Below are positions 29,630-40,063 of a stretch of 64,000 nucleotides of DNA, one piece after another. Below the pieces are notes generated by a model. It was not told the DNA's origin. It made no database searches and saw nothing but the letters and a program-made list of their open reading frames with translations. Made by a program: the position numbers and the translations under genes. This DNA is from Stutzerimonas chloritidismutans AW-1. GTDB lineage: Bacteria; Pseudomonadota; Gammaproteobacteria; Pseudomonadales; Pseudomonadaceae. How positions within the stretch are numbered: the stretch's first letter is position 1; every line of letters begins with the position of its first letter. The stretch covers positions 52,487-116,486 of the forward strand of contig NZ_AOFQ01000046.1 in NCBI RefSeq assembly GCF_000495915.1, read 5' to 3'.

Positions 29630-30910
29630 CTACATGCCCAGCATGTTCGGCAGCGCCAGGGAAATCGACGGCACGTAGGTGATGATCACCAGGAAGCTCA
29701 GCATCAGCGCCAGCCATGGCAGCACTGCGCGGATCACCTGGGTCACCGGCATGCCCGTCACCGCTGAGGCGACGAACAGGTTCAACCCCACCGGTGGCGT
29801 TATCAATCCGATCTCCATGTTCACCACCATGATGATGCCAAGGTGGATCGGGTCGATGCCCAGCTGTATGGCAATCGGGAACAGGATCGGCGCCAGGATC
29901 AGGATGATCGCCGACGGCTCCATGAAGGCGCCGGCCACCAGCAGCACGATGTTCACCACCAGCAGGAACATCCACGGCTGCAGACCTGCCTCGATGACCC
30001 AGGCAGTGATTGCCTGCGGAATCTGCTCGGTGGTCAGCACGTGGGCGAAGAGCATGGCGTTGGCGATGATGAACATCAGCATGATGCTCAGCTTGCCCGA
30101 CTCCAGCAGTACCTTCGGGCATTCGCGCAGCTTGAGGTCCTTGTAGACGAAGATCGCGACGAAGGCCGAATACACCGCCGCGACCGCTGCCGCTTCGGTG
30201 GGCGTGAACATGCCCGAGTAGATGCCGCCGAGGATGATCACCATCAGCAGCAGGCCCCAGACCGCCTTGCGCGCGGCGGACAGCCACTCGCGGAAGCTGG
30301 CGCGCGGCAGTGCCGGCAGGTTCTTCTTCACCGCGATGATGTAGATCGCCAGCATCAGCGCGCCGCCGAGCATGATGCCCGGGACGACACCGGCCATGAA
30401 CAGCTTGCCCACCGAGGTCTCGGTAGCCGCGGCGTAGACCACCATGACCACCGACGGCGGGATCAGGATGCCCAGGGTACCAGCGTTACAGACGATGCCA
30501 GCGCCGAAGGCCTGTGGATAACCGGAGCGCACCATGCCGGCGATGGCGATGGAGCCCACCGCGGCCACGGTGGCTGGCGACGAGCCGGACAGCGCTGCGA
30601 AGAGCATGCACGCCAGCACCGCACCGATCGCCAGGCCGCCACGGATGTGGCCGACACAGGCGTTGGCGAAGTCGATCAGGCGACGCGCCACGCCGCCGGT
30701 GGTCATGAAGGCGCCGGCCAGGAGGAAGAACGGGATCGCCAGCAGGGTGTAGTGCTCGGAGGTCTCGAACAGCTTGATCGCCAGCGAGCGCACCGAGTCC
30801 TGGCTGAAGATCATGATGGTCAGCGAACCGGCCAAGCCGAGGGATACGGCCACCGGCACGCCGATGAACATCAGCACGAAGAGGGCGACGAACAGGAACA
30901 GGATGGTCAT
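29630..30910 (-). CDS. dctM: TRAP C4-dicarboxylate transporter, large permease
   Basis: 426 aa, about 12 membrane helices, typical DctM repeats: LAIPFFLLAGAFMTTGG, LSGSSPATVAAVGSIAI, GTLGILIPPSVVMVVYA and IGLITPPVGLNLFV. Uses a sodium or proton gradient with DctP and DctQ to import succinate, fumarate and malate. It overlaps dctQ by 1 nt (TAATG) and ends at a strong terminator. Conserved dctPQM order as in P. aeruginosa. Confidence 0.95.
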   Translation of the reverse strand: MTILFLFVALFVLMFIGVPVAVSLGLAGSLTIMIFSQDSVRSLAIKLFETSEHYTLLAIPFFLLAGAFMTTGGVARRLIDFANACVGHIRGGLAIGAVLACMLFAALSGSSPATVAAVGSIAIAGMVRSGYPQAFGAGIVCNAGTLGILIPPSVVMVVYAAATETSVGKLFMAGVVPGIMLGGALMLAIYIIAVKKNLPALPRASFREWLSAARKAVWGLLLMVIILGGIYSGMFTPTEAAAVAAVYSAFVAIFVYKDLKLRECPKVLLESGKLSIMLMFIIANAMLFAHVLTTEQIPQAITAWVIEAGLQPWMFLLVVNIVLLVAGAFMEPSAIILILAPILFPIAIQLGIDPIHLGIIMVVNMEIGLITPPVGLNLFVASAVTGMPVTQVIRAVLPWLALMLSFLVIITYVPSISLALPNMLGM

Positions 30911-31536
30911 TACTTGGGCTCCTCTTCGCCGTGCTTGAGCGCATCGGCCGCTTCATCGGCGAGGCCGAGGCCGGTCTGCTCGTTGCGCAGGATACGCACG
31001 AAGATTTCGGCGAAACGGATGAACACCATGGCGAAGCCGAACGGCACGATCATGCCGATGTGCCACTGCTTGACGCCGACATGGCCCAGGTCTTCCGCGC
31101 CGATGTTGGCAACGAACAGCGCCTGGATCCACTCGAAGCTGGCCACGGTCAGCAGACCGGCGTAACCCAGGCAGAGCAGGCAGGCGATAATGCCGATGAC
31201 GCGCTGGATGTGTCGCGGCGCCAGCTTCACCAGTGCATCGACACCGATGTGGCCGGCGGTGCGCACGCCATAGGCGAGGCCGGAGAAGATCAGCCAGGCG
31301 AACAGCGCCTTGGTCAGCGCGGTGCTCCAGGTCATGGACTGGGCCAGGCCGATGATGAAGTCACCGATGGCGAACCAGAAGTCGGCGCTTCCCTCGAACC
31401 GGTCGCCCAGGTCGTAGAAAAGTGTGTAGAGGTTGTTGAGGATCACGTAGACGAAGGTCACCAGTGTCATGGCGGCCAACAGAAAGGCGATGAAACCTTC
31501 CTCGAAGTGGTCCCAGACGCGCCAGAGGGCGTTCAT
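30910..31536 (-). CDS. dctQ: TRAP C4-dicarboxylate transporter, small permease
   Basis: 208 aa. The ATG at 31536 (MNALWRVWDHFEEGF) is preferred over one three codons upstream because GGGAG is then 9 nt away. Four membrane helices and the DctQ signatures (GLAYGVRTAGHIGVDALV). Couples with DctM. A 264-nt gap with a GC-rich hairpin separates it from dctP. Confidence 0.93.
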   Translation of the reverse strand: MNALWRVWDHFEEGFIAFLLAAMTLVTFVYVILNNLYTLFYDLGDRFEGSADFWFAIGDFIIGLAQSMTWSTALTKALFAWLIFSGLAYGVRTAGHIGVDALVKLAPRHIQRVIGIIACLLCLGYAGLLTVASFEWIQALFVANIGAEDLGHVGVKQWHIGMIVPFGFAMVFIRFAEIFVRILRNEQTGLGLADEAADALKHGEEEPK

Positions 31537-31771
31537 GGATGACATCTCCCGATGGACTGCTTGTTGTATCGAAGGCAGCACGGAGGTGCGCCGTGAACCA
31601 GCCGGGGCAGGCTGGGAGACAGAGCAATGAAAAACTCTTGTTGTCGCCATCGAAGCGGCTGGGCCCGGGATCGCCTTGGCCTGACCTGTCTGCCCTTGGT
31701 GCGGGCTTCGTCTTCGCTAGCTGCTTTGTTTTTTCACTGAGCTGTCGGGTATCGCTGGGTGGTGCAGCAAA

Positions 31772-31790
31772 GGGGCGGGGTGTCCGCCCC
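31772..31790 (-). terminator. GC-rich hairpin between dctP and dctQ
   Basis: Stem GGGGCGG/CCGCCCC with a 5-nt loop, 11 nt after the dctP stop, with only a short T run on the minus strand (TTTG). Likely a partial terminator or 3'-end stabiliser that gives more DctP than DctQM; effect is inferred. Confidence 0.55.
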
Positions 31791-31800
31791 CCGGCAAGGC

Positions 31801-33141
<1,341 letters not shown>

Positions 33142-34536
33142 CTAGTCGTTTTCATCGGGCGAGCTTCCGCCAACATCGGTAAAACTCAGCCCGTGCTTGC
33201 GCAGCTTGTCGTGCAGGGTCTTACGCGGCAGGCCCAGCGCTTCGGCGACGCTGCGCAGCGAGCCATGCGGGCGATTCAGCTCGTCGGCGATCAGTGCGCG
33301 CTCGAAGGCCTCGACCTGCTCGCTCAGATTGCCACCTCCGGCTATCCCGGCAGCCGGTTCGCCGGTCGACTGGTCGAGCCCCAGGCCAAGGCCCAGGGCG
33401 AAGCGCTCGGCGGTGTTCTGCAGCTCGCGCACGTTGCCCGGCCACGTGTGACGTAGCAGTGCAGCGCGTTGTTCCGGCTGCAGCTCGCGGATCGGCAGGC
33501 CATGACGCTGGGCGGCGGCTTCGGCGAAATGCTGGAACAACAGCAGGATGTCCTCGTTGCGCTCGCGCAGTGACGGAATTCGCAGCGGCGCGACGTTGAG
33601 CCGGTAGTACAGGTCGGCGCGGAACCGGCCCTGATCCGCGGCTACCCGCAGGTCCTCCTTGGTCGCGGCGATGACCCGGATATCCAGGGCGATCGACTGG
33701 TTGCCGCCGAGCCGTTCGACCACCCGCTCCTGCAGCAGGCGCAGCAGCTTGACCTGCACATCCAGGCTCATGCTCTCGATCTCGTCGAGGAACAGCGTGC
33801 CGCCGTTGGCGAATTCGAACTTGCCGATGCGCCGCTTCTGCGCGCCGGTGAAGGCGCCCGGCTCGTGGCCGAACAGTTCGCTTTCCACCACCGATTCGGC
33901 GAGCGCTCCGGCGTTGATCGCGACGAAGGGGCCGTTGCGCCGGCTGGACAGGTCGTGCAGCGCCCGGGCAACCACCTCCTTGCCAGCGCCCGTTTCGCCG
34001 AGAATCAGCACATCGGCCTGGGTCCCGGCCAGCGCGCCGATCTGTTCGCGCAGGCGCAGCATCGCCTGGGATTGTCCGAGCAGGCGCGCCGACAGCTGCT
34101 GCCGGTCGGCCAGGGCCAGGCGCAGGGAGCGGTTGTCCAGTACCAGTTGGCGTAGCGCCAGGGCACGACGCACGCTGTCCAGCAGCGCTTCGCTGGGGAA
34201 GGGTTTTTCCAGGAAATCGTAAGCGCCGGCGCGCATCGCCTGCACCGCCAGCTGAATATCACCGTGCCCGGTGATGAGGATCACCGGCATCTCGCTGTCG
34301 CGCGTGCGCAGCTGTTGCAGCAGCTCCAGGCCATCGATGCCGGGCATGCGAATGTCGCTGACCACCACGCCTGGCCAGTCCGCTGGCAGCCGCGCGGCCA
34401 GGTCGCGGGCATCGCCCAGGCTGACGACCTTGAGACCGGCCAGGTCGAGGGTCTGGCTCAATGCCTGACGCAGGTGCGGATCGTCGTCGATCAGCAGCAC
34501 CTGCGCCTGGGCGCTGATCGGCTGGTCACTGCTCAT
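33142..34536 (-). CDS. dctD: Sigma-54-dependent response regulator for C4-dicarboxylates
   Basis: 464 aa from the ATG at 34536, overlapping the dctB stop by 4 nt. Receiver domain with D61 (VVSDIRMPG); AAA+ domain with Walker A GETGAGKE (180-187), the sigma-54-contacting GAFTGA loop (227-232) and RFRADLYYRLNV; Fis-type helix-turn-helix at the C-terminus (SLRSVAEALGLPRKTLHDKL). Activates the sigma-54 promoter of dctPQM when phosphorylated by DctB. Confidence 0.95.
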   Translation of the reverse strand: MSSDQPISAQAQVLLIDDDPHLRQALSQTLDLAGLKVVSLGDARDLAARLPADWPGVVVSDIRMPGIDGLELLQQLRTRDSEMPVILITGHGDIQLAVQAMRAGAYDFLEKPFPSEALLDSVRRALALRQLVLDNRSLRLALADRQQLSARLLGQSQAMLRLREQIGALAGTQADVLILGETGAGKEVVARALHDLSSRRNGPFVAINAGALAESVVESELFGHEPGAFTGAQKRRIGKFEFANGGTLFLDEIESMSLDVQVKLLRLLQERVVERLGGNQSIALDIRVIAATKEDLRVAADQGRFRADLYYRLNVAPLRIPSLRERNEDILLLFQHFAEAAAQRHGLPIRELQPEQRAALLRHTWPGNVRELQNTAERFALGLGLGLDQSTGEPAAGIAGGGNLSEQVEAFERALIADELNRPHGSLRSVAEALGLPRKTLHDKLRKHGLSFTDVGGSSPDEND

Positions 34537-36341
34537 TGAAAATGGTCCTCGGTGGGGAAGGCGACGCCGGGCTCGGCGCAACGCAGAAACAGGCCGAGCT
34601 GCGCACCACCCTCGGGATGGTTGCTCATGCGCAGCTCACCGCCCAGGGCGCGGGTGAGGGTATCGCAGATCGCCAGGCCGAGGCCCAGCCCCTGCGCGCT
34701 GGTCTTGGTGGTGAAGAACGGCTCGCGGGCACGCTGCAGCGCTTCCTCGCTGAAGCCGGGGCCGTTGTCGCGCAGGCTGAGCAACACGCCGTCACCCTGC
34801 AGCTCGGCGCGCAGCCAGATGCGTCGCGGCTGCGGCCGCTCGGCCAGCGCATCGAGGGCGTTGGCCAGCAGGTTGGCGAGGATCTGCCGCAGCCGCGTCT
34901 CGCCGGCCTGCACCCACAGGGTGGCCTCCGGCAGGTCGCGGATCAGCTCCACGCCCATGGCCTGGCGGCGCTTGGCGAGCAGGGCCAGGGCGTCGTCCAG
35001 CGCCGGCTGCAGCGCGACCCGCTCCGGCGCGTGCTGGTCGCGACGGGCGAAGGCGCGCAGGTGGGCGATGATTGACGCCATGCGCGCGGTCAGTTCGCTG
35101 ATCAGCCGCAGGTTGTCGCGGGCTTCGGCGTTGCGCTGCTGATCGAGCAGCACCCCGGCGTTGTCGGCGTAGCTGCGGATCGCCGCCAGCGGCTGATTGA
35201 GTTCGTGGCTGATGCTTGCCGACATGGTGCCCAGCGCCGACAGCTTGCCGGCCTGCAGCAGTTCGTCCTGGGCGCGCACCAGTTCCTGCTGGGCCTGCTC
35301 GCGCTCCAGTACCTCGACCTTGAGCCGGCTGTTCAGCGCTTCCAGGTCGCGCGTGCGTTCCAGCACGCGCTGTTCGAGCTGCTGGCGCGCCTGGGTGTCC
35401 AGCGCCAGACGTTCGATGAAGTGCCGGCGGCGCTGCATCAGCAGGCCGATCCAGAGCAGCAGGGCGAGCAGTGTGGCAGCGCCGATGGCGACCACGGTGC
35501 GCACCGGTCGCTCGATCAGGTTGATCGGCGCGAGGATGCGCACCGTCCAGCCGGTCTCCTTGAGCTCACGGCTCTGGATCAGCCAGGCATCGATGTCCAG
35601 CGTCAGGTCCTGCGGATAGAGGGTTGGATAGGGCTGATCGAAGGCGATCTGTTCGCGCTCGTCGACACCCAGCCCTCGGGTCGCGCGGAAACGCCATTCC
35701 GGGCGCGAGGTGAGAATCACCACGCCGAAGTTGTCGGTCACCAGCAGCTGCTCCGGGGTGTTGCCCCAGAGCGTCTCGGTATGGTCGAGGTCGACCTTGA
35801 CCACCAGCACGCCGAGGATGCCGCGCTCGTCGCGCACGGCGGCGCCGAAGTAGTAACCGCGCTTGCCGGAGGTGGTGCCAAGGCCGAAGAAACGCCCCAG
35901 GCGACCTTCCATGGCCTGGCGGAAATAGGGGCGGAAGGCGAAGTTGCGGTCGACGAAGCTGTCTTCCTCGTCCCAGTTGGAGGCCGCCAGGGTATTGCCG
36001 TTCGTGTTCATCAGATAGATCACGTCGGCCCCGGTCTGGTTGCGCAGGCGTTTGAGCAGACGATTGGCATTGTCCCGCACGGCCGGCGCTTCGGCCTGCT
36101 GCAGGACGGCGCGCAAAGCCGGCAGGTCGCCGAGGATGCGCGGCAGCACCTCGTAGCGGTTCAGCGTGCCGAGCAGGTTGGCGACGTAGAGGTCGAGGGT
36201 CTGGCGATTCTGCTCGGTCAGCTCGTTGCGGTAGTAGCGCTCGGCGAGCTCCTGCAGCGGCCAGAGCAGAGGCGCAAGCAGCAAGGCCAGCAGGGCGAGG
36301 TTGCGCCAGCGAGGGCGGCGGGGTGGATGCAGTGCAGTCAT
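34533..36341 (-). CDS. dctB: C4-dicarboxylate sensor histidine kinase
   Basis: 602 aa from the ATG at 36341 (MTALHPPRRPRWRNLA). An ATG 27 nt upstream is in frame, but it forms part of the probable -10 (CATAAT), so it is unlikely to be transcribed. Domains: transmembrane helix, periplasmic double-Cache sensor (DVIYLMNTNGNTLAASNW, FRPYFRQAMEG), second helix (TLLALLLWIGLLMQ), coiled coil, HisKA with SHELNQPLAAI (H379), HATPase with DNGPGF and GLGLGLAI. Senses dicarboxylates and phosphorylates DctD. Confidence 0.94.
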   Translation of the reverse strand: MTALHPPRRPRWRNLALLALLLAPLLWPLQELAERYYRNELTEQNRQTLDLYVANLLGTLNRYEVLPRILGDLPALRAVLQQAEAPAVRDNANRLLKRLRNQTGADVIYLMNTNGNTLAASNWDEEDSFVDRNFAFRPYFRQAMEGRLGRFFGLGTTSGKRGYYFGAAVRDERGILGVLVVKVDLDHTETLWGNTPEQLLVTDNFGVVILTSRPEWRFRATRGLGVDEREQIAFDQPYPTLYPQDLTLDIDAWLIQSRELKETGWTVRILAPINLIERPVRTVVAIGAATLLALLLWIGLLMQRRRHFIERLALDTQARQQLEQRVLERTRDLEALNSRLKVEVLEREQAQQELVRAQDELLQAGKLSALGTMSASISHELNQPLAAIRSYADNAGVLLDQQRNAEARDNLRLISELTARMASIIAHLRAFARRDQHAPERVALQPALDDALALLAKRRQAMGVELIRDLPEATLWVQAGETRLRQILANLLANALDALAERPQPRRIWLRAELQGDGVLLSLRDNGPGFSEEALQRAREPFFTTKTSAQGLGLGLAICDTLTRALGGELRMSNHPEGGAQLGLFLRCAEPGVAFPTEDHFQ

Positions 36342-36366
36342 GCGTGGGCGCCTGGATGTCGGGCGC

Positions 36367-36372
36367 ATTATG
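36367..36372 (-). promoter_or_regulatory. Probable -10 of dctB
   Basis: CATAAT on the minus strand preceded by TG one base upstream (extended -10). It would start transcription about 19 nt before the chosen dctB ATG. No good -35 is visible. Confidence 0.4.
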
Positions 36373-36466
36373 CACGCAGAGCGTGCCGGCGTTCAGCGTC
36401 GCTTATCGAGCTGGCCGGATCGGAGCAGAGTGGCAGAGGCAGCCGTGAGGCCTAGCCGCTGTTGCC

Positions 36467-37381
36467 TCAGCGACCGGCTGCAGCGGTCTGGGGCGCGTTC
36501 GCCGCATCGAAGTGCCGGGATTGGGCAACACATTCGTGCAGCGCGGTTTCCCAGTCCGGCAGGCGGATGCCCCAGTCCTGTTGCAGGCGTGCGCAGTTCA
36601 GGCGGGAATTGAGCGGACGCTGGGCGGCGGTCGGGTAGTCCTTGGACAGGATCGGCGTGATCTCGGCGCGCAGGCGGCCCTGCTGGCGAAGCTGCTCGGC
36701 AATGCTGCAGGCGAAGCCGTACCAAGAGGTCTCGCCGCTGGCGGTGAGGTGATACAGACCGCTGGGGCCCGCTTCGCCTGCACTTCGCTTGCGTACCATT
36801 TCTGCCGTGGTGCGGGCGATGGTGGCGGCCCAGGTCGGCGCGCCGATCTCGTCGCTGACCACCGACAGCGCATCGCGCTCCTGCAGCAGGCGCTGCATGG
36901 TCAGCAGGAAGTTCTTGCCGTGCTGCGAGTAAACCCAGCTGGTACGCAGGATGAGGTATTCGCCGCCGACCGCCTGAATCGCTTGTTCGCCGGCCAGCTT
37001 GCTCGCGCCGTAGACGCTAAGCGGTTGCGGTACGTCCGCTTCGCAGTAGGGTTCGGCCTTGCGACCGTCGAACACATAGTCGGTGGAATAGTGGATCAGC
37101 GGCACGCCAAGACGTGCAGCCTCTTCGGCGAGCACCTGTGGACCGCGTGCGTTGACCGCGAAGGCCAGTTCACGGTGGCTTTCCGCCGGATCGACGGCGG
37201 TGTAGGCCGCCGCATTGATGATCAGATCCGGCCGCAACAGGCGTACTTGTTCGCGAACCTGATCCGAGTCGGACAGGTCCAGTGCGTTGTGCCCAAGCGC
37301 CAGCAGCTTGCCGGCGCCCGCCAGCTCCAACTGCAGCTCACGGGCGAGTTGCCCCTTGCTGCCGGTGATCAGGATTTTCAT
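36467..37381 (-). CDS. rmlD: dTDP-4-dehydrorhamnose reductase
   Basis: 304 aa from the ATG at 37381, overlapping rmlC by 4 nt. NADPH-binding GSKGQLA at the N-terminus, YSTDYVFDG with the catalytic Tyr, and YGASKLAGEQAI (YxxxK). Last step of dTDP-L-rhamnose synthesis. Last gene of the rml operon; dctB starts 125 nt further on. Confidence 0.95.
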   Translation of the reverse strand: MKILITGSKGQLARELQLELAGAGKLLALGHNALDLSDSDQVREQVRLLRPDLIINAAAYTAVDPAESHRELAFAVNARGPQVLAEEAARLGVPLIHYSTDYVFDGRKAEPYCEADVPQPLSVYGASKLAGEQAIQAVGGEYLILRTSWVYSQHGKNFLLTMQRLLQERDALSVVSDEIGAPTWAATIARTTAEMVRKRSAGEAGPSGLYHLTASGETSWYGFACSIAEQLRQQGRLRAEITPILSKDYPTAAQRPLNSRLNCARLQQDWGIRLPDWETALHECVAQSRHFDAANAPQTAAAGR

Positions 37382-37923
37382 GGAAACAGCTCCGCATCGC
37401 TGAGGCGCTTGCCAGCCTGGTCCTTCGCGGACAGTTGTGGTGCTTCGTCGAACGGCCATTCGATGCCGAGCTCCGGATCGTTCCACAACAGGCTGCGCTC
37501 ATGCTCCGGCGCGTAGTAGTCGGTGGTCTTGTAAAGGAACTCGGCAGTTTCGCTGAGCACCACGAAGCCATGCGCGAAACCTTCGGGGATCCACAGCTGG
37601 TGCTGGTTCTGCGCACTCAGGTGAGTGCCGAACCAGCGGCCGAAGCTCGGTGAGCTCTTGCGCAGATCGACAGCGACGTCGAACACCTCGCCGGCCACCA
37701 CGCGCACCAGTTTCCCCTGCGGCTGCTGGATCTGGTAGTGCAGACCGCGCAGCACGCCGCGCTGGGACTTGGAGTGGTTGTCCTGGACGAACTGGCGCTT
37801 GAGCCCCGTGGCCGCTTCGAAAGCGGCCGCGTTGAAGCTCTCGTAGAAGAAACCGCGTTCGTCGCCGAAGACCTTGGGCTCGATGATCAGTACGTCGGGA
37901 ATGCTGGTTTCGACGACCTTCAT
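37378..37923 (-). CDS. rmlC: dTDP-4-dehydrorhamnose 3,5-epimerase
   Basis: 181 aa cupin epimerase. [28 protein letters not shown] with the catalytic His, and [15 protein letters not shown] are the family blocks. Start and stop overlap rmlA and rmlD by 4 nt each. Confidence 0.96.
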   Translation of the reverse strand: MKVVETSIPDVLIIEPKVFGDERGFFYESFNAAAFEAATGLKRQFVQDNHSKSQRGVLRGLHYQIQQPQGKLVRVVAGEVFDVAVDLRKSSPSFGRWFGTHLSAQNQHQLWIPEGFAHGFVVLSETAEFLYKTTDYYAPEHERSLLWNDPELGIEWPFDEAPQLSAKDQAGKRLSDAELFP

Positions 37924-38792
37924 GCGTCTTCACCCGCCAGCTTGAACAGGTACTGGCCGTAGCCGGTCTTGCCCAGAGCGTCGGCGCGGCGCAGCAGCTG
38001 CTCGCGATCGATCCACTTGTTCTGGTAGGCGATCTCTTCCAGACAGGCGACCTTCAGACCCTGGCGATGCTCGATGGTCTGCACGTACTGCGAGGCTTCG
38101 AGCAGGCTGTCGTGAGTGCCGGTATCCAGCCAGGCGAAGCCACGGCCGAAGCGCTCGACGTTGAGGTCGCCACGTTCGAGGTAGGCCATGTTGACGTCGG
38201 TTATCTCCAGCTCGCCGCGTGGCGAGGGCTTGATCGACTTGGCGATCTCGATGACGTCGTTGTCGTAGAAGTACAGGCCGGTCACCGCGTAGCTGGACTT
38301 CGGCTTCTTCGGCTTCTCTTCGATGGACAGTGCCTTGCCGCTCTCATCGAAGTCGATCACGCCGAAGCGCTCCGGGTCCTTGACCCAGTAGCCGAATACG
38401 GTAGCGCCGCTTGGCTGGGCGGCGGCGCGCTGCAGCTTCTCGGTGAAGTGCTGGCCGTGGAAGATGTTGTCGCCGAGGATCAGGCACACCGAATCGTCAC
38501 CGATGAACTCTTCACCGATCAGGAACGCCTGGGCCAGGCCATCCGGAGAGGGCTGCTCGGCATAGCTGAAGTTGACGCCGAACTGGCTGCCGTCGCCCAG
38601 CAGGTTCTTGTACTGAGGCAGGTCCTGCGGGGTGGAAATCAGCAGGATGTCGCGGATGCCAGCGAGCATCAGCACCGAAATCGGGTAGTAGGCCATCGGC
38701 TTGTCGTAGATCGGCAAGAGCTGCTTGGATACGCCAAGGGTGATGGGGTGCAGACGGGTGCCGGAGCCTCCGGCGAGGATGATTCCTTTCAT
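37920..38792 (-). CDS. rmlA: Glucose-1-phosphate thymidylyltransferase
   Basis: 290 aa from the ATG at 38792 ([18 protein letters not shown]), which carries the nucleotide-binding GGSGTRL. Other anchors: [50 protein letters not shown]. First step of the rhamnose pathway, feedback-inhibited by dTDP-rhamnose in characterised homologues. ATGA overlap with rmlB. Confidence 0.96.
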   Translation of the reverse strand: MKGIILAGGSGTRLHPITLGVSKQLLPIYDKPMAYYPISVLMLAGIRDILLISTPQDLPQYKNLLGDGSQFGVNFSYAEQPSPDGLAQAFLIGEEFIGDDSVCLILGDNIFHGQHFTEKLQRAAAQPSGATVFGYWVKDPERFGVIDFDESGKALSIEEKPKKPKSSYAVTGLYFYDNDVIEIAKSIKPSPRGELEITDVNMAYLERGDLNVERFGRGFAWLDTGTHDSLLEASQYVQTIEHRQGLKVACLEEIAYQNKWIDREQLLRRADALGKTGYGQYLFKLAGEDA

Positions 38793-39859
38793 GCGTTCTC
38801 CAGGGCGCCGAGGCGCTCGCGTTGATAGCTGCCGTCCTGAACACGACGGCACCATTCGAGGTTTTCCAGGTACCACTGCACGGTCTTGCGCAGGCCGGTC
38901 TGGAAGGTTTCCTGCGGCACCCAGCCGAGCTCGCGCTCGATCTTGCTGGCGTCGATGGCGTAGCGCAGGTCGTGGCCCGGGCGATCCTTGACGAAGGTGA
39001 TCAGGTCTTCATAGCGCGCAAGCCCGGCAGGCTTGCTCGGCGCCAGCTCTTCCAGCAGTGCGCAGATACCGCGCACCACCTCGATGTTCTTCTGCTCGTT
39101 GTGGCCGCCGATGTTGTAGGTCTCGCCGACCACACCTTCGCTGACCACCTTGAACAACGCGCGGGCGTGATCCTCGACGAACAGCCAATCGCGGATCTGC
39201 GAGCCATCGCCGTAGACCGGCAGTGGCTTGCCATCGAGGGCATTGAGGATCACCAGCGGGATCAGCTTCTCGGGGAAGTGATACGGGCCATAGTTGTTCG
39301 AGCAGTTGGTGATCAGCACCGGCAGCCCGTAGGTACGCTGCCAGGCCCGCACCAGGTGATCCGACGAGGCCTTGCTAGCCGAGTAGGGCGAGCTGGGCGC
39401 GTAGGGTGTGGTCTCGGTGAACAGGTCGTCGACGCCATGCAGGTCGCCATAGACCTCGTCGGTGGATATGTGGTGGAAGCGGAAGGCCTCGCGACGCTCG
39501 ACCGGCAGGCTCTGCCAGTAGGCGCGGGTGGCCTCGAGCAGTTGATAGGTGCCGACGATGTTGGTCTGGATGAATTCGGCCGGGCCGTCGATGGAGCGGT
39601 CGACGTGGGACTCGGCGGCCAGATGCATGATGGCGTCCGGCTGGAACTCCAGCAGCGCCTCGCTGACCCGCTCACGATCGGCGATGTCGGCCTGGAGGAA
39701 CTGATAGTGCGGGTTGTCTTCCACGGCTGCCAGCGACTCCAGGTTGCCGGCATAGGTCAGTTTGTCCAGGTTGAGCACGCTGTGCTCGGTATCGAGAATG
39801 AGATGGCGGATCAGTGCGGAGCCGATGAATCCGGCTCCGCCAGTAACGAGAATGCGCAT
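38789..39859 (-). CDS. rmlB: dTDP-glucose 4,6-dehydratase
   Basis: 356 aa short-chain dehydrogenase fold. NAD-binding [34 protein letters not shown], and [15 protein letters not shown] (YxxxK). Second step of the pathway. First gene of rmlBACD, preceded by a 204-nt leader with a promoter and a terminator-like hairpin. Rhamnose is expected to go to LPS core/O-antigen or another surface glycan. Confidence 0.96.
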   Translation of the reverse strand: MRILVTGGAGFIGSALIRHLILDTEHSVLNLDKLTYAGNLESLAAVEDNPHYQFLQADIADRERVSEALLEFQPDAIMHLAAESHVDRSIDGPAEFIQTNIVGTYQLLEATRAYWQSLPVERREAFRFHHISTDEVYGDLHGVDDLFTETTPYAPSSPYSASKASSDHLVRAWQRTYGLPVLITNCSNNYGPYHFPEKLIPLVILNALDGKPLPVYGDGSQIRDWLFVEDHARALFKVVSEGVVGETYNIGGHNEQKNIEVVRGICALLEELAPSKPAGLARYEDLITFVKDRPGHDLRYAIDASKIERELGWVPQETFQTGLRKTVQWYLENLEWCRRVQDGSYQRERLGALENA

Positions 39860-39935
39860 AGTGATGGGGCTTCCTTGGCGCGCTGTCGAGCGTCAGGCTC
39901 TTAGCATGTCGGCACGATAGACCGGCCACTGATAC

Positions 39936-39957
39936 AAAAATTCCCGAGCGCTTCGGG
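39936..39957 (-). terminator. Intrinsic terminator upstream of rmlB
   Basis: Stem CCCGA/TCGGG with a 5-nt loop followed by AATTTTT on the minus strand. It lies 106 nt after the yhhJ-like stop and 77 nt before rmlB: either the terminator of the upstream ABC operon or an attenuator in the rml leader. Confidence 0.55.
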
Positions 39958-39987
39958 GCGTTGGGTAACCGTGTGGTTTCGGGCGCA

Positions 39988-39993
39988 AGTATA
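39988..39993 (-). promoter_or_regulatory. Probable -10 hexamer before rmlB
   Basis: TATACT on the minus strand, with CTGACC about 18 nt upstream as a fair -35. A transcript starting near 39981 would pass through the hairpin at 39936-39957 before rmlB. Confidence 0.45.
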
Positions 39994-40063
39994 GGCTAGT
40001 GGCCTTTTGCTGGTCAGCCAGCGTGAATCGCGCAAGCCCCTGATAGAGGTTGAGATTTCGCCG

